From: Salinisphaera sp. G21_0
GTDB taxonomy: Bacteria; Pseudomonadota; Gammaproteobacteria; Pseudomonadales; Endozoicomonadaceae
Length of the DNA: 64,000 nt
Reading direction: 5' to 3'
Assembly: GCF_017744115.1 (NCBI RefSeq)
Contig: NZ_JAGHQW010000027.1
Coordinates: forward strand, 22,612-86,611
Part shown: in pieces, positions 19,571 to 29,691 of the stretch
How the letters are laid out: every line of letters begins with the position of its first letter
How positions within the stretch are numbered: the stretch's first letter is position 1
Position numbers and translations under genes: made by a program
Notes under the pieces: generated by a model
What the model saw: the letters and a program-made list of their open reading frames with translations, nothing else
Databases searched by the model: none
What the model was told of the DNA's origin: nothing

Positions 19571-20478
19571 CAGAAATACCCTTCCTGCTTTTTCTTTTCC
19601 ATGGAGCCGGCACTGTCATGGTCGATCACCCGGCCCTGTCGCTCAGAGGTTCTGGTCAGGAGCATCTCCTGAATCACTTCGGTCAGTGTATCGGCTTCCG
19701 ATTCTACGGCACCGGTCAGCGGGTAGCATCCCAGGGTTCTGAAGCGTACTTTGCGCATCCGGGGTTGTTCACCGGGTTGCAGCGGCATCCGCTCATCGTC
19801 CACCATAATCAGGTTGCCATCACGCTCCACCACCGGGCGTTCTTTAGCAAGATACAGTGGCACAATAGGGATCTGTTCCAGGTGGATATATTGCCAGATA
19901 TCGAGCTCCGTCCAGTTTGACAGCGGAAATACGCGAATACTCTCGCCCTTCTCAACCTGGCTATTGTAGATATTCCAAAGTTCCGGTCTCTGGTTTTTCG
20001 GATCCCAGCGATGGTTTTTGTCGCGAAAAGAGTAAACCCGCTCTTTCGCCCTGGATTTTTCCTCATCCCGGCGGGCACCACCAAACGCAGCATCAAAGCC
20101 GTATTTATCCAATGCCTGCTTAAGTGCCTGGGTTTTCATCACATCGGTATGTTTTGCGCTGCCATGGGTAAATGGCCCGACGCCCTGCTCCAGACCTTCC
20201 GGATTGGTATGCACCAGCAGCTCAAGACCCAGTCTTTGTGCCAGCTGATCCCGGAACTCAATCATTTCCCGGAATTTCCAGGTGGTATCTACGTGTAATA
20301 AAGGAAAGGGCGGTTTACCCGGGTAAAAAGCTTTCATGGCCAGATGCAGCATTACGGCAGAATCTTTGCCGATAGAGTAAAGCATGACAGGGTTTTCAAA
20401 CTCAGCAGCCACTTCCCGAATGATATGGATGCTTTCCGCTTCCAGCTGTTTTAGATGGTTGAAGTCTTGATCCGACAT
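19570..20478 (-). CDS. cysD: Sulfate adenylyltransferase subunit 2
   Basis: A 302-residue PP-loop protein of the PAPS reductase fold, the catalytic half of ATP sulfurylase. The loop reads [15 protein letters not shown], and [16 protein letters not shown] is the conserved active-site stretch. With CysN it activates sulfate for assimilation into cysteine. First gene of cysDN; the 270 bases upstream are AT-rich (20510-20590) and would hold a CysB-dependent promoter, though no site was assigned. The C-terminal [10 protein letters not shown] is the usual CysD tail. Confidence 0.96.
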   Translation of the reverse strand: MSDQDFNHLKQLEAESIHIIREVAAEFENPVMLYSIGKDSAVMLHLAMKAFYPGKPPFPLLHVDTTWKFREMIEFRDQLAQRLGLELLVHTNPEGLEQGVGPFTHGSAKHTDVMKTQALKQALDKYGFDAAFGGARRDEEKSRAKERVYSFRDKNHRWDPKNQRPELWNIYNSQVEKGESIRVFPLSNWTELDIWQYIHLEQIPIVPLYLAKERPVVERDGNLIMVDDERMPLQPGEQPRMRKVRFRTLGCYPLTGAVESEADTLTEVIQEMLLTRTSERQGRVIDHDSAGSMEKKKQEGYF

Positions 20479-20750
20479 GCATTTCGACCTAAAGCGAAGT
20501 TATTGTTGTGCTCTAAGTGAAATACTATCAGTGAAAATAGAATAATAAATTCAATAACTATATTGTTTTTATATATAAATATATCGCTTACTGCTTCTCC
20601 CTGAATTCAGTGGTTAACCCGTCAGCTAAACGCTAAACCCACAGTCGAGACTCAGAGATGGTTCAGCATATCAGGGCACCCTTATACGCCGGGCCTGCAA
20701 CAAAACGTCAGCAGGCCCTTAAACTTCGTTCTATCCAAGCGCCATGATCT

Positions 20751-22067
20751 TTACAGCACAATGCTGCTGAACACAAAACCGGCGATCACAGAGAACACAA
20801 TCGACATCAGACCTGGCAGCATAAAACTGTGGTTAAACACATACTTGCCAATGCGGGTCGTGCCAGTGCTGTCGAAGTCGATAGAGGCAATGATCGGACC
20901 ATAGTTAGGTACAAAGAAGTAACCGTTCACCGCCGGAAACATGGCAACCAGGGACGCCACGGGCAAACCAAGCGCCACACCCAGAGGCATCAGTGTCGAG
21001 GTGGTGGCACCCTGGCTGTTCACCATCACCGACAGAATAAACAGGGCGATGGCAAATGCCCATGGAGCACTTTGCACCAGGTCAGAGATACTGCCCTTCA
21101 GCAGCGCATCGTGGGCACCGAAGAAGCTGTCGCCCAGCCAGGCAATACCGAAGATAGCAATAATTGCCCGCATACCCGCCAGGAATACATCACCACGGCT
21201 GGCTTCAGCAACATCTGCTTTACCCAGCCAGACAATCAGTGCCGATACCGCCAGCATAATGATTTCAATGGTGTGCGCCATGGACATGGCAGAACCATTG
21301 AACTGAGGACGTAACCCGGGAATTGCCCCCATCAGAACCACCAGAACGGCACCAAACAGGAACAGCAAAACGGAGATTTTCGCCCCAGGCTTCAGTTCAA
21401 CTGCAGAAACCGTGGTGGTTTCTTCCATCTTGCGGCGAAACTCCGGGTCTTGCATACGACGCTGATATTCAGGGTCATCCTTCAGCTCTTTACCCAGTTT
21501 ATTGGTCACCAGGGCGGCCAGGAACAGGCCAACCATGGTTGCCGGAATGGTTGTGCCCAAAATTTGTCCCAGGGTAATGTCATACTTTGTCGACATAATG
21601 GTCAGCATGGCAACGGTGGCAGCGGCAATCGGGCTGGCAACAATACCCACCTGAGAGGCGATGACCGCCATGGACATAGGACGCTCAGGGCGCACACCGG
21701 TACGGCGGGCCACTTCGGCAATCACGGGCAGCACAGAGTAAGCAACGTGGCCAGTACCGGCAAACATGGTGAAGAAGTAAGTGACCGCCGGCGCAATAAA
21801 GGTAATACGCTTTGGATTTTTTCTGAGAATACGTTCCGCCAGCTGTACCAGGTAATCCATACCACCGGCTGCCTGCATACAGGCAGCAGCAGAAACCACT
21901 GCCAGAATCATCAGCATGACATCAATCGGTGGTGAAGTCGGCTGGATACCGAACAAAAAGGAGAGCGTGGCAAGACCCACCCCCCCCATCAAACCAAGAC
22001 CAATCCCCCCGATACGTGCACCCACCAGGATGCACAGAATCACAATGGCCAACTGTAGCCAGATCAT
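20751..22067 (-). CDS. Anaerobic C4-dicarboxylate transporter, DcuA/DcuB family
   Basis: A membrane protein of 438 residues from ATG 22067 ([18 protein letters not shown]), with about ten to twelve hydrophobic spans. It aligns along its length with DcuA and Dcu[82 protein letters not shown]. The family exchanges fumarate, malate or aspartate for succinate. ATG 22067 follows GGGGTG; the longer frame to 22103 lacks this. Whether it acts as DcuA-like aspartate uptake or DcuB-like fumarate respiration cannot be told. A terminator-like hairpin lies in its leader. Confidence 0.9.
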   Translation of the reverse strand: MIWLQLAIVILCILVGARIGGIGLGLMGGVGLATLSFLFGIQPTSPPIDVMLMILAVVSAAACMQAAGGMDYLVQLAERILRKNPKRITFIAPAVTYFFTMFAGTGHVAYSVLPVIAEVARRTGVRPERPMSMAVIASQVGIVASPIAAATVAMLTIMSTKYDITLGQILGTTIPATMVGLFLAALVTNKLGKELKDDPEYQRRMQDPEFRRKMEETTTVSAVELKPGAKISVLLFLFGAVLVVLMGAIPGLRPQFNGSAMSMAHTIEIIMLAVSALIVWLGKADVAEASRGDVFLAGMRAIIAIFGIAWLGDSFFGAHDALLKGSISDLVQSAPWAFAIALFILSVMVNSQGATTSTLMPLGVALGLPVASLVAMFPAVNGYFFVPNYGPIIASIDFDSTGTTRIGKYVFNHSFMLPGLMSIVFSVIAGFVFSSIVL

Positions 22068-22110
22068 AATTACCACCCCCAACAACACGACAGTGCTGTT
22101 CAAAACGACA

Positions 22111-22162
22111 AAACAAAAATGCCTCGCTGCTTTGGGAAATCCCTTAGGCTTAACAGCGAGGC
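22111..22162 (-). terminator. Terminator or attenuator hairpin upstream of the dcu gene
   Basis: On the minus strand GCCTCGCTG (22162-22154) pairs with CAGCGAGGC (22129-22121), followed by ATTTTTGTTTTG. It lies 170 bases past the NIF3 stop and only 44 bases before the dcu start, so it either ends the NIF3 transcript or attenuates dcu. Confidence 0.7.
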
Positions 22163-22332
22163 AGAAAAAAGCGAGGACAAGTGTACGAGAGTTATTTTTT
22201 ATACAGATTGACTTACAGCAACAATTTCAACGGCGTTTAAATAATTAATGAATGTGCTATTCAACTGTAATCAAAGAAGAACAAGCGACCTGTTTTTTCT
22301 AACAACACGACACAAAGTTAATGAAAGAAAAT

Positions 22333-23121
22333 TTATACCGGGGAATCGATATCAACAAACTCATGCTCAATGCCTGTTTCCTCATACAGCCAGCGAGCCA
22401 GTGCCTGAACCCCATAACGCTCGGTAGCATGGTGACCGGCGCTGATATAGTGAATGCCATTTTCCCTGGCAAAATGCACCGTTGACTCCGAAATCTCACC
22501 GCTGACAAAAGCATCTACCCCCAGGTTCAGAGCCTTATCAATCATGCTTTGAGCGGCCCCGGTACACCAGGCGATGGTATTTATGGGGTGGCTTCCTCCG
22601 GCAATCACCAGTGGGTCACGTCCCAGCTTGCCGGAAATTTCCTGGCTCAACTCATCCAGCGACAGTTTTCGCCCTGTTGTTCCCCAGTTACCCACCGGCA
22701 ATTTGGCTCCCGGCTCCATGCCACCCACAACATCCCACCCCATCAAGCGGGCAAGCTCTGCGTTATTGCCAAACACCGGATGGGCATCCAGCGGCAAATG
22801 ATAGGCCACCAGGCTGATATGGTTGGCCAGCAGCGTTTCAATGCGCCGACGTTTGCTGCCGGTAATCACCGCGTCTTCACCACGCCAGAAATACCCATGA
22901 TGAACCAGAATGGCATCGGCCTTCAGTTCAATGGCCCGGTCAATCAGCGCCTGACAGGCGGTAACCCCTGTGACAATCTTCTTTATCGGGGAGTCCGCTG
23001 CCGGGCTGGCATCGACCTGAATACCATTGGGGCAGTAATCTTTAAACAGACCAGGCTGTAACTCCTGATCCAGTAATGCCACCATTTCTTTTAATGTCAT
23101 ATCTTGTGATGTCGGCACCAT
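22333..23121 (-). CDS. NIF3/YbgI family dinuclear metal-centre protein
   Basis: A 262-residue NIF3-like protein. Metal ligands are in ADAILVHHGYFWRGE and in the C-terminal ISAGHHATERYGVQAL; LVAYHLPLDAHPVFGNNAELA is a family hallmark. These proteins form hexameric toroids with a two-metal site; their biochemical role is unsettled despite the name GTP cyclohydrolase 1 type 2 homolog. ATG 23121 is preceded by GGAGAG. The gene is divergent from the degS-like protease, a neighbourhood I recall from Pseudomonas. No functional link is implied. Confidence 0.9.
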   Translation of the reverse strand: MVPTSQDMTLKEMVALLDQELQPGLFKDYCPNGIQVDASPAADSPIKKIVTGVTACQALIDRAIELKADAILVHHGYFWRGEDAVITGSKRRRIETLLANHISLVAYHLPLDAHPVFGNNAELARLMGWDVVGGMEPGAKLPVGNWGTTGRKLSLDELSQEISGKLGRDPLVIAGGSHPINTIAWCTGAAQSMIDKALNLGVDAFVSGEISESTVHFARENGIHYISAGHHATERYGVQALARWLYEETGIEHEFVDIDSPV

Positions 23122-23213
23122 CGGTTCTCTCCATCCTTACATCGCTGTATATTAAGAATCGTATTTTGTTGGTCTCATTATAATCACATAACGGCAATTC
23201 CCATGGGCTGCGA

Positions 23214-24323
23214 ATGAAAAAACTGCTTAAGTCGTTGGGCTTACCCATCCTGATCGGACTATTCACCGCGATCACAGTGCTGCTGATCAAGCCTGAGTTC
23301 GGTGGTCTTTCAGAAAAATCCCGCAACCGCTTTATTGAACAATCCTCCAGAGTATTCAATGTCACCGGGCAGGTTTCCTACAGTGATGCCGTGAAAAAGG
23401 CAGCACCGGCTGTGGTCAGTATCTCTACCAACAGCCTGTCACAGCGCGGTGACAGCAACCTGCCACTGCCCCAGAGAACCCATGCCCGCAGCACCCCGGA
23501 AGGTTCCGGCGTGATTGTCGATCCTGAAGGTTATATCCTGACCAACCACCATGTGATTCAAAATGCGGCCAGGCTGATGATTAGCCTGCGCGATGGCCGG
23601 GAAGTCAAAGCCCGCATTATTGGCACCGACCCGGAAAGTGATCTTGCTGTGTTGAAAGTCAACCTGAAGGATTTGCCTTATCTGGACCTGGTGGACTCTG
23701 GCAGCGCAGAAATTGGTGATGTGGTGCTGGCCATTGGCAACCCATTCGGACTGGGACAAACGGTGACCATGGGCATTATCAGTGCCACCGGCCGCAATGA
23801 CCTGCAACTGAATACCTATGAAGACTTTATCCAGACCGATGCCGCCATCAATATCGGCAACTCCGGTGGTGCCCTGGTCAATGCCTATGGTGATCTGATT
23901 GGCATCAGTACGCTATTGTTTTCCCGTGGTGGGGGCAGTGAAGGGGTTGGCTTTGTGATTCCCTCCAATATGGCCCGTTTTGTTATGGATTCCATCATTA
24001 AATATGGCCGGGTGATTCGGGGCTGGCTGGGTATTGAGTCACAGCCACTGAGCTCGGCACTGGCAGAAGCCTACGGTGTCAGCACGAAAATTGGCATTTT
24101 GATTACCGGGATTTATGAAGATGGTCCTGCCGACCGGGCGGGGTTGCGACGTGGCGATATTCTTACCGGCATCAATGGCCAGAGCACCCGGGATGGCCGC
24201 AAGGTAATGAATATGGTGGCCCGTATTCCACCGGGCCAACAGATGACCATGCAGGTGTTGAGGGATGGCGAAGCAATTGAGTTAACCGCACAGGCAACGA
24301 CAAGGCCAACTATTGTTAACTGA
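23214..24323 (+). CDS. degS: DegS/AlgW-type periplasmic serine protease of the sigma-E stress pathway
   Basis: A 369-residue HtrA-family protease with one N-terminal membrane anchor (LGLPILIGLFTAITVLLI), a trypsin-like domain and a single PDZ domain (about 260-360). The catalytic triad is visible: H113 in ILTNHHVIQ, D143 in PESDLAVLK, S217 in NIGNSGGALV. One PDZ domain and the membrane anchor separate DegS/AlgW from DegP and DegQ. Family members sense misfolded outer-membrane proteins through PDZ and cut the anti-sigma factor RseA/MucA. No rpoE or rseA is in the window. Divergent from the NIF3 gene, which lies 92 bases away. Confidence 0.92.
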   Translation: MKKLLKSLGLPILIGLFTAITVLLIKPEFGGLSEKSRNRFIEQSSRVFNVTGQVSYSDAVKKAAPAVVSISTNSLSQRGDSNLPLPQRTHARSTPEGSGVIVDPEGYILTNHHVIQNAARLMISLRDGREVKARIIGTDPESDLAVLKVNLKDLPYLDLVDSGSAEIGDVVLAIGNPFGLGQTVTMGIISATGRNDLQLNTYEDFIQTDAAINIGNSGGALVNAYGDLIGISTLLFSRGGGSEGVGFVIPSNMARFVMDSIIKYGRVIRGWLGIESQPLSSALAEAYGVSTKIGILITGIYEDGPADRAGLRRGDILTGINGQSTRDGRKVMNMVARIPPGQQMTMQVLRDGEAIELTAQATTRPTIVN

Positions 24324-24354
24324 ATGCCATGGGCCAGGAATTTTCACACCATGC

Positions 24355-25173
24355 CTAATTATTATTAAAATTCGAGCCACCCATGAAATTAGCCATATCG
24401 CCAGAGGGGCGACAATCCTGACCATCGGGGCCATCGTTTGAAAAAGGGTCAACGTTTTGCATTCCCCAGCATCCCTGAGCCCCGGATTGGTGCTTGGTCT
24501 GGTCTTTTTTGGAATAGATAGCCTTATAATACGATGTCAGGTTAATCCCATGGGAATACACAGGTTTCTCACTATCAAGTGTTTTGTAGTTCACATCACT
24601 CGAACCCAATCTTCTGGTACGGATCTCAAGCGTTGAATTGCTAATCACTTCAAGGGGGATATCCCGGTGTTCGGAGCAAAAAACATATTCCAGGCGTTGC
24701 TGCTTAAAACCCGGTTTTAATGGCACATAAGGGTCTTTTGATTTATATCCCTCGCTTGGAGTGACTGGGTAAAAGGTTGTGATAACGGCATAATGACCTT
24801 TTGATGCTTTGGATGCTTCTGCTTGGAAGGCTGCTCCTGCTTTTGAGCCAAGCTTACTTGCTACTGATTCCGCTTCCTTGCTGGGATTATGAACAGAAAA
24901 GAGGCGGACGTAGCAGTCACAATCTCTAATCTTGACCAATTTTCCATCACGCGAAAAACTATTAATCTGGGATATGTTTGGTTTTTTATCTGCGTGTGTT
25001 AAATAGAGGTCTTTTTGCGTGAAGACAGTCAGGGTGCGAGTTTTACCGACGCCTGTCAAAACAAATGACCTGGTATCTTTTGGATTTAATGAAGAATTTC
25101 CGATGAGCTTGAGAAATTCATCATGTGTTGTACCAAAGGAAATGGTTGGCATGCTGCCACTGCTTGCGTTCAT
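24355..25173 (-). CDS. Hypothetical protein, 272 aa, next to the ankyrin array
   Basis: No family is recognised. The chain starts MNASSGSMPTISFGTTHDEF, has mixed charged and beta-type sequence with several cysteines (RDCDCYVRLFSV), and ends in a Gly/Asn-rich tail (ANFMGGSNFNNN). There is no signal peptide or membrane span. The start is well supported by AGGGAGATATT upstream. It lies 125 bases downstream of the last ankyrin gene on the same strand and could be the end of that transcript. A secreted or effector role is only suggested by position. It converges with the degS-like gene, 31 bases away. Confidence 0.65.
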   Translation of the reverse strand: MNASSGSMPTISFGTTHDEFLKLIGNSSLNPKDTRSFVLTGVGKTRTLTVFTQKDLYLTHADKKPNISQINSFSRDGKLVKIRDCDCYVRLFSVHNPSKEAESVASKLGSKAGAAFQAEASKASKGHYAVITTFYPVTPSEGYKSKDPYVPLKPGFKQQRLEYVFCSEHRDIPLEVISNSTLEIRTRRLGSSDVNYKTLDSEKPVYSHGINLTSYYKAIYSKKDQTKHQSGAQGCWGMQNVDPFSNDGPDGQDCRPSGDMANFMGGSNFNNN

Positions 25174-25298
25174 AATAATATCTCCCTGATTGGGAACCGT
25201 TAAAAGGATTCGTTCTACGCCAACAATCCTGTTAGCTCTTTACATATATGACTTCCAGTTCAGGCAAAAGTTCAAACATCATCCTTGAAAAACACCGG

Positions 25299-26585
25299 TT
25301 AAATCTTCAGCGGGTCGTAGACAAACGCTTTTAAGGAATCCTTCAGTGGCAGACAGTCAGAGTCTGTTGACAGCACTTCTGCCAACAATATCCGATTTTG
25401 CACCAGGCGTTGACGAATACAGGTTCGGGCACAGGCTTGCAGCGATCCGGGTTGATAAACGGGTATATGATTACGCAGGGAATCGATGATTTCGGGGTCA
25501 GCTCTTCCAGCTTCAGCACTTTTCAGAGCTGTCCAGCCCAGCTGGTTACGCACACCGGGATCGGCACCATTATCCACCAGAATCCTGACCAATTCCGGGC
25601 TTTGATTTGCTATCCCCAGATGCAGCGGGGTATCGCCATCTTCACCACGGGCATTGGGGTCAGCGCCGTTAGCCAGTAAGAGCTTGAGCAGCTGGACAGC
25701 GCAGCCATCATCTCGGTTTACCACAAAATTCAGCGTGGTCTGGCCAGAATTGCTGCAAGTATTGGGGTCAGCACCGTTAGCCAGCATCAGCCTGACTTCA
25801 GCAACAGGACGCAGTTTTTCTACCAGGCAGTTCAACGTGGTTCGGCCAGAGCTGTTGCACAGGTCGGGATCGGGGTTGGCACCGTGATTCAACAGTGTAT
25901 GGACAATATCGGTGTGTTGTTTAGATACTGCCTTGTAAAGAGGGTTCAAGGTCCAGACGCCAAACGTGTCGGGGTTGGCACTGTGAGCCAGCAACTGGTC
26001 AACTATTTTGCACGCCCCTTGTTCCGCCGCTTTATTAAGTGGGGTAAAACCGAACTGGTCAGGAATATCGGGGTCAGCGCCGTGCTCCAACAGAGTACTT
26101 ACGGCCGAAAGATTGCCACAGATAACGGCACATTGCAGCGGGGTACGGTTCAATGCAGTCACGGCATTAAGGTCGGCACCGTGATTCAGCAGGCAATTCA
26201 GGAGCAGCGCGGTCTGATCGTTGCTGTTCCTTGTAGCAAAATGCAGTGCTGTAAAGTCACCGCTGTCACAGGTTTTCGGGTCGGCTCCCCGGTGCAGCAA
26301 GGCTTTGACCCTATCATAATTGCCATGCCAGGCAGCATCCAGCAGCTGGTCGTTAAGGGCTGACGGGTCATTATATTTGACGACTGATGTCGTTGTTTCG
26401 TCCGTCGATAATGGTAATCTTCGGGTACTTGCCGAAGCGGCGGCAAATCCTGAATTATTGATGTCTGCTGAGGTGCCCGGCTGCTGCAGAGACAGCAAAG
26501 GCGTTGCAGGTAAACTGCCGGTGGGTTCCTCCGGATGGTCGCTTCCAATCCAGGGATACAGACATTGTCTGATACTTGCGAACAT
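25299..26585 (-). CDS. Ankyrin-repeat protein with C-terminal SOCS-box-like motif (array unit 7)
   Basis: A 428-residue protein. After about 80 residues of disordered Ser/Pro-rich sequence (MFASIRQCLYPW start) come roughly nine ankyrin repeats with GADPN/GADLNA turns (about 95-370). The C-terminus reads PGSLQACARTCIRQRL then CLPLKDSLKAFV. SLQACARTCI fits the elongin-binding BC box (S-L-x3-A-x3-I), followed by LPLK where a Cul5 box (LPxP) would be. It is the most divergent unit of the array and the last on this strand. Its ATG lies four bases after the preceding TAA (TTTTAACGAAATG), so it is probably translated by re-initiation. No signal peptide. Confidence 0.85.
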   Translation of the reverse strand: MFASIRQCLYPWIGSDHPEEPTGSLPATPLLSLQQPGTSADINNSGFAAASASTRRLPLSTDETTTSVVKYNDPSALNDQLLDAAWHGNYDRVKALLHRGADPKTCDSGDFTALHFATRNSNDQTALLLNCLLNHGADLNAVTALNRTPLQCAVICGNLSAVSTLLEHGADPDIPDQFGFTPLNKAAEQGACKIVDQLLAHSANPDTFGVWTLNPLYKAVSKQHTDIVHTLLNHGANPDPDLCNSSGRTTLNCLVEKLRPVAEVRLMLANGADPNTCSNSGQTTLNFVVNRDDGCAVQLLKLLLANGADPNARGEDGDTPLHLGIANQSPELVRILVDNGADPGVRNQLGWTALKSAEAGRADPEIIDSLRNHIPVYQPGSLQACARTCIRQRLVQNRILLAEVLSTDSDCLPLKDSLKAFVYDPLKI

Positions 26586-26589
26586 TTCG

Positions 26590-29070
26590 TTAAAACGTCA
26601 GTGGGTTGAACACAAATTTTTTCAACGTATTTGGCAACGGCAAACGTTGAGTGACTACTGACAGCGGTTTGGCCCGGTTTTTTTTCGGAGTCATCTGTGG
26701 CTGCACCCGGGTTGCACGAATACAATTTCGGGCACAAACTTTCGTCGCCCCGGGTTTAAAGGGCTCACGCAGGGCATCAATGATGTGCACAGGTGCCCCT
26801 GTAGCGAGGGCAGCCTCCAGGGCGGTCTGGCCTGACTGGTTGCGAATATCAGGATTGGCACCATGGGCCAGCAGCATGTCAACACAGGTTGAGTTGCTTT
26901 TCTTTATCGCCAGATGCAGCGGGGTTTCGCCCTTTTTACTCGCCTTGTTGGGATTGGCACCGTGAGCCAGCAAATCGTCAACCATGTTGGTGCGCCCGTT
27001 AAAGACTGCATGGCCCAGCGCGGTACTACCGTCATTATCAGGAATATTGGCATCGGCACCTTCGCCCAGTAGGGTGTTAACGGTCAAAAGTGAAAATACG
27101 CCATCAATGACAGCATTGCACAGCGGGGTGTGTCCCATACTATTACGGGCATTAATATCGGCACCGTGATCCAGCAGGCACTTCAGGAGCATGACGGTCT
27201 GATAGTCTGGTGCCGATCCGGCCCAGTGCAGCGCCGTCCAGTTAGCGAGGTCATGGACTTGCGGATCAGCCCCGTGATCCAGCAAGGCCTTGCAGACATC
27301 ATAACTGCCTTTTTTGGCAGCCAGAAGCAGAGGTATGAACTCTTCATTAGTCAACGGATCGATAGTGGAGACATTGGGGTCAATCCCTCTGTACAGCAGT
27401 GTCTTGAGACATTTGTGCACTCTGTATGAGTCCCTGAACCAAAAAAGCGGGTAGCGGCCTTGCTGGTCACAGAGATTGGGATTGATTCCCTGCTCCTCCA
27501 GCAGGTTCAGCAGGTCGTAGAGGGCTGACAGATCACCTTTCCTCCCGTTCCTGATTGCTACTGCCAGTTGATCACCCAAATCACCCAAATCGAGGTCAGA
27601 CGTCGATGAATGTATGTTCCCGTTACCCGGGGAAGCCACCGCACGTGCTGAAATATTTCCTTCGCTGGCAACGGGTTGCTGGAGAGAAGGTAATGGCTGT
27701 GCGTGCCAACCCTCGGCCGTTGCCTTCGAATTGGCCGTGTCATCCCGGGATAAACATTGTCTGATGTTTGAGTACGTTTCGTTAACAGCCAGCGGGTTGG
27801 ACACAAATTTTGTCAAAGGATCTGACAACGACAGGCGTTGAGATTTTATTGACAGCGGTTTTGCCCGAGTTTTTTTCAGGGTCATCTGTGGCCGCATCAG
27901 GGTTGCACGAATACAGTTTCGGGCACAAATCTTCAGCGGCATGGGTTTAAAGGGCTCACGCAGGGTATCAATGATGCGAGGAGGTGACCCTGCAACGACG
28001 GCAACCTCCAGGGCAGTCTGGCCTGACGGGTTGCGAATATTGGGATTGGCACCATGGGCCAGCAGCATATCAACAAAGGTTGAGTTGCTTTTCTCTATCG
28101 CCATATGCAGCGGGGGATCGCCCTTTATGCTCACCTTGTTGGGATTGGCACCGTAAGCAAGGAGCATATCCACAATACCTGTCCTTTGCCCGCGTAATGC
28201 CTCGTACAGTGCGTTGCTCCACCCGATTTCATCGAGCTTATCACCAGACGTATCAGGAGTGGCACCATGAGCCAGCAAGTCGTCGACCATGCTGGTGTTT
28301 CCTCTGGAGACTGCATAGTCCAACGCGGTAAAACCGTGATTATCAGGAATATTGGGATCGGCCCCTGCGTCCAGCAGGACGTTAACGGCCGAAAGTTCAC
28401 CGCGGATGATGGCATTGCACAGCGGGGTGCGCCCCGGATCATTACGGGCATTAATATCAGCACCGTAATCCAGCAGGCACTTCAGGAGCATGATGATCTG
28501 CCTGTCTCCTGCCCATGTGGCCAAGTGCAGCGCTGTGTAATTAAGGCTGTCACGGGCTTGCGGATCAGCTCCGTGCTCCAGCAAGGCCTTGCTAACCTCA
28601 TAACTGCCGTTACTGGAAGCCTGAAGCAGGGGTATGTACTCTTTATTATTATACGGATCAATGGTGGAGATATTGGGGTCAACCCCCCTGTCCAGCAGGG
28701 TCCTGAGGATAATGGACGCTCTGAAATTATCACTGACCCAATAGAGCGGGTAGTGGCCTTGCTGGTCGCAGAGATTGGGGGCAATCCCCCGCTTCTCCAG
28801 CAGGTTCAGCAGGTTATCGAGGGCTTGCAGGTCTCCCTTCCTGATTGCCGCTGCCAGTTGATTGCCCAAATCACCCAAATCGAGATCAGACGTCGATGGC
28901 TGGATGCTTCCGTTGCCTGTGGAAGCCACCGCACGTGCTGAAATATTTTCTGCGCTGACAACAGGTAGCTGCTGAGAAGATACAGGCTGTGCGTGGGAAC
29001 CCTCGGCCGTTTCCTGCGGATTGGCAGAGTCATCCTCGGGAAATAAACACTGTTTGATGTTTGGGTACAT
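26590..29070 (-). CDS. Double ankyrin-SOCS-like protein, fused array units 5 and 6
   Basis: From ATG 29070 (MYPNIKQCL) the frame holds two complete array units in one chain of 826 residues. Unit 5 runs to about 27778 and unit 6 from 27777. The fusion arises because the unit boundary reads GTTAACGAAACG: the usual start ATG is ACG and the usual stop is out of frame. Unit 5 ends PLKICARNCI (BC-box fit) with LSLS in place of LPxP; unit 6 ends ATKVCARNCI (BC-box leucine lost) with intact LPLP. Each has about eight or nine ankyrin repeats. The frame extends upstream to 29220, but that part is the out-of-frame tail of unit 4, so 29070 is preferred. Confidence 0.8.
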   Translation of the reverse strand: MYPNIKQCLFPEDDSANPQETAEGSHAQPVSSQQLPVVSAENISARAVASTGNGSIQPSTSDLDLGDLGNQLAAAIRKGDLQALDNLLNLLEKRGIAPNLCDQQGHYPLYWVSDNFRASIILRTLLDRGVDPNISTIDPYNNKEYIPLLQASSNGSYEVSKALLEHGADPQARDSLNYTALHLATWAGDRQIIMLLKCLLDYGADINARNDPGRTPLCNAIIRGELSAVNVLLDAGADPNIPDNHGFTALDYAVSRGNTSMVDDLLAHGATPDTSGDKLDEIGWSNALYEALRGQRTGIVDMLLAYGANPNKVSIKGDPPLHMAIEKSNSTFVDMLLAHGANPNIRNPSGQTALEVAVVAGSPPRIIDTLREPFKPMPLKICARNCIRATLMRPQMTLKKTRAKPLSIKSQRLSLSDPLTKFVSNPLAVNETYSNIRQCLSRDDTANSKATAEGWHAQPLPSLQQPVASEGNISARAVASPGNGNIHSSTSDLDLGDLGDQLAVAIRNGRKGDLSALYDLLNLLEEQGINPNLCDQQGRYPLFWFRDSYRVHKCLKTLLYRGIDPNVSTIDPLTNEEFIPLLLAAKKGSYDVCKALLDHGADPQVHDLANWTALHWAGSAPDYQTVMLLKCLLDHGADINARNSMGHTPLCNAVIDGVFSLLTVNTLLGEGADANIPDNDGSTALGHAVFNGRTNMVDDLLAHGANPNKASKKGETPLHLAIKKSNSTCVDMLLAHGANPDIRNQSGQTALEAALATGAPVHIIDALREPFKPGATKVCARNCIRATRVQPQMTPKKNRAKPLSVVTQRLPLPNTLKKFVFNPLTF

Positions 29071-29174
29071 TTCTTTAAAAGTCAGTGGGTGGGACACAAA
29101 TTTCTTCAAGGGTTCTGACAACGGCAGGTGTTGAGATGCTATTGTCAGCGGTTTTGCCCGGTTTTTTTTCGGGA

Positions 29175-29687
29175 TCATCCGGGGCGCATCAGGGTTGCAC
29201 GAATACAGTTTCGGGCACAAATCTGCAGCGACCCGGGTTTAAAGGGCTCGCGCAGAGCATCAATGATGCGAGGAGCTGCCCCTGCAACGGCGGCAACCTC
29301 CAGGGCGGTCTGGCCTGACTGGTTGCGAATATTGGGATCGGCACCTTCGCTCAGCAGGATGTTAACGGCCGGAGGATTATCGCCAATGACGGCATTGCAC
29401 AGCGGAGTGTATCCCCTACTATTACGGGCATTAATATCAGCCCCGTGATCCAGCAGGCACTTCAGGAGCATGACGCTTTGTATCTTGTATTCCCATGCGG
29501 CCCAGTGCAGCGCTGTCCAATTAGAACAGCCACGGACTTGCGGATCAGCTCCGTATTCCAGCAAGACCCTGCTGACCTCATAACTGCCCCTGTCGGCGGC
29601 ACAAATTAGAGGTATGTGCGTTTTTCTATTCCACCGATTGGCAGTGTCATCCCGGGAAGATGAACATTGTCTGATGCTCGAGAACAT
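29175..29687 (-). pseudogene. Truncated ankyrin unit (array unit 4) with internal deletion and frameshift
   Basis: A 170-residue frame keeps the array N-terminus MFSSIRQCSSSRDDTAN but then jumps to the middle ankyrin repeats (HIPLICAADRGSYEVSRVL), losing most of the N-terminal region and first repeats. It runs through four or five repeats to the BC-box-like SLQICARNCI and stops at RPG; the remaining tail, with LPLS, is readable only in another frame that overlaps the next gene's upstream region (29070-29175). The start and TTTTAACGAAATG junction are intact, so a short protein may still be made. Confidence 0.75.
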
Positions 29688-29691
29688 TTCG

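Noticed and set aside
29070..29220. Upstream extension of the 26590-29070 gene (start near 29220)
   Set aside because: This stretch matches the C-terminal tail of unit 4 in another frame; the conserved unit start NIKQCL follows ATG 29070.
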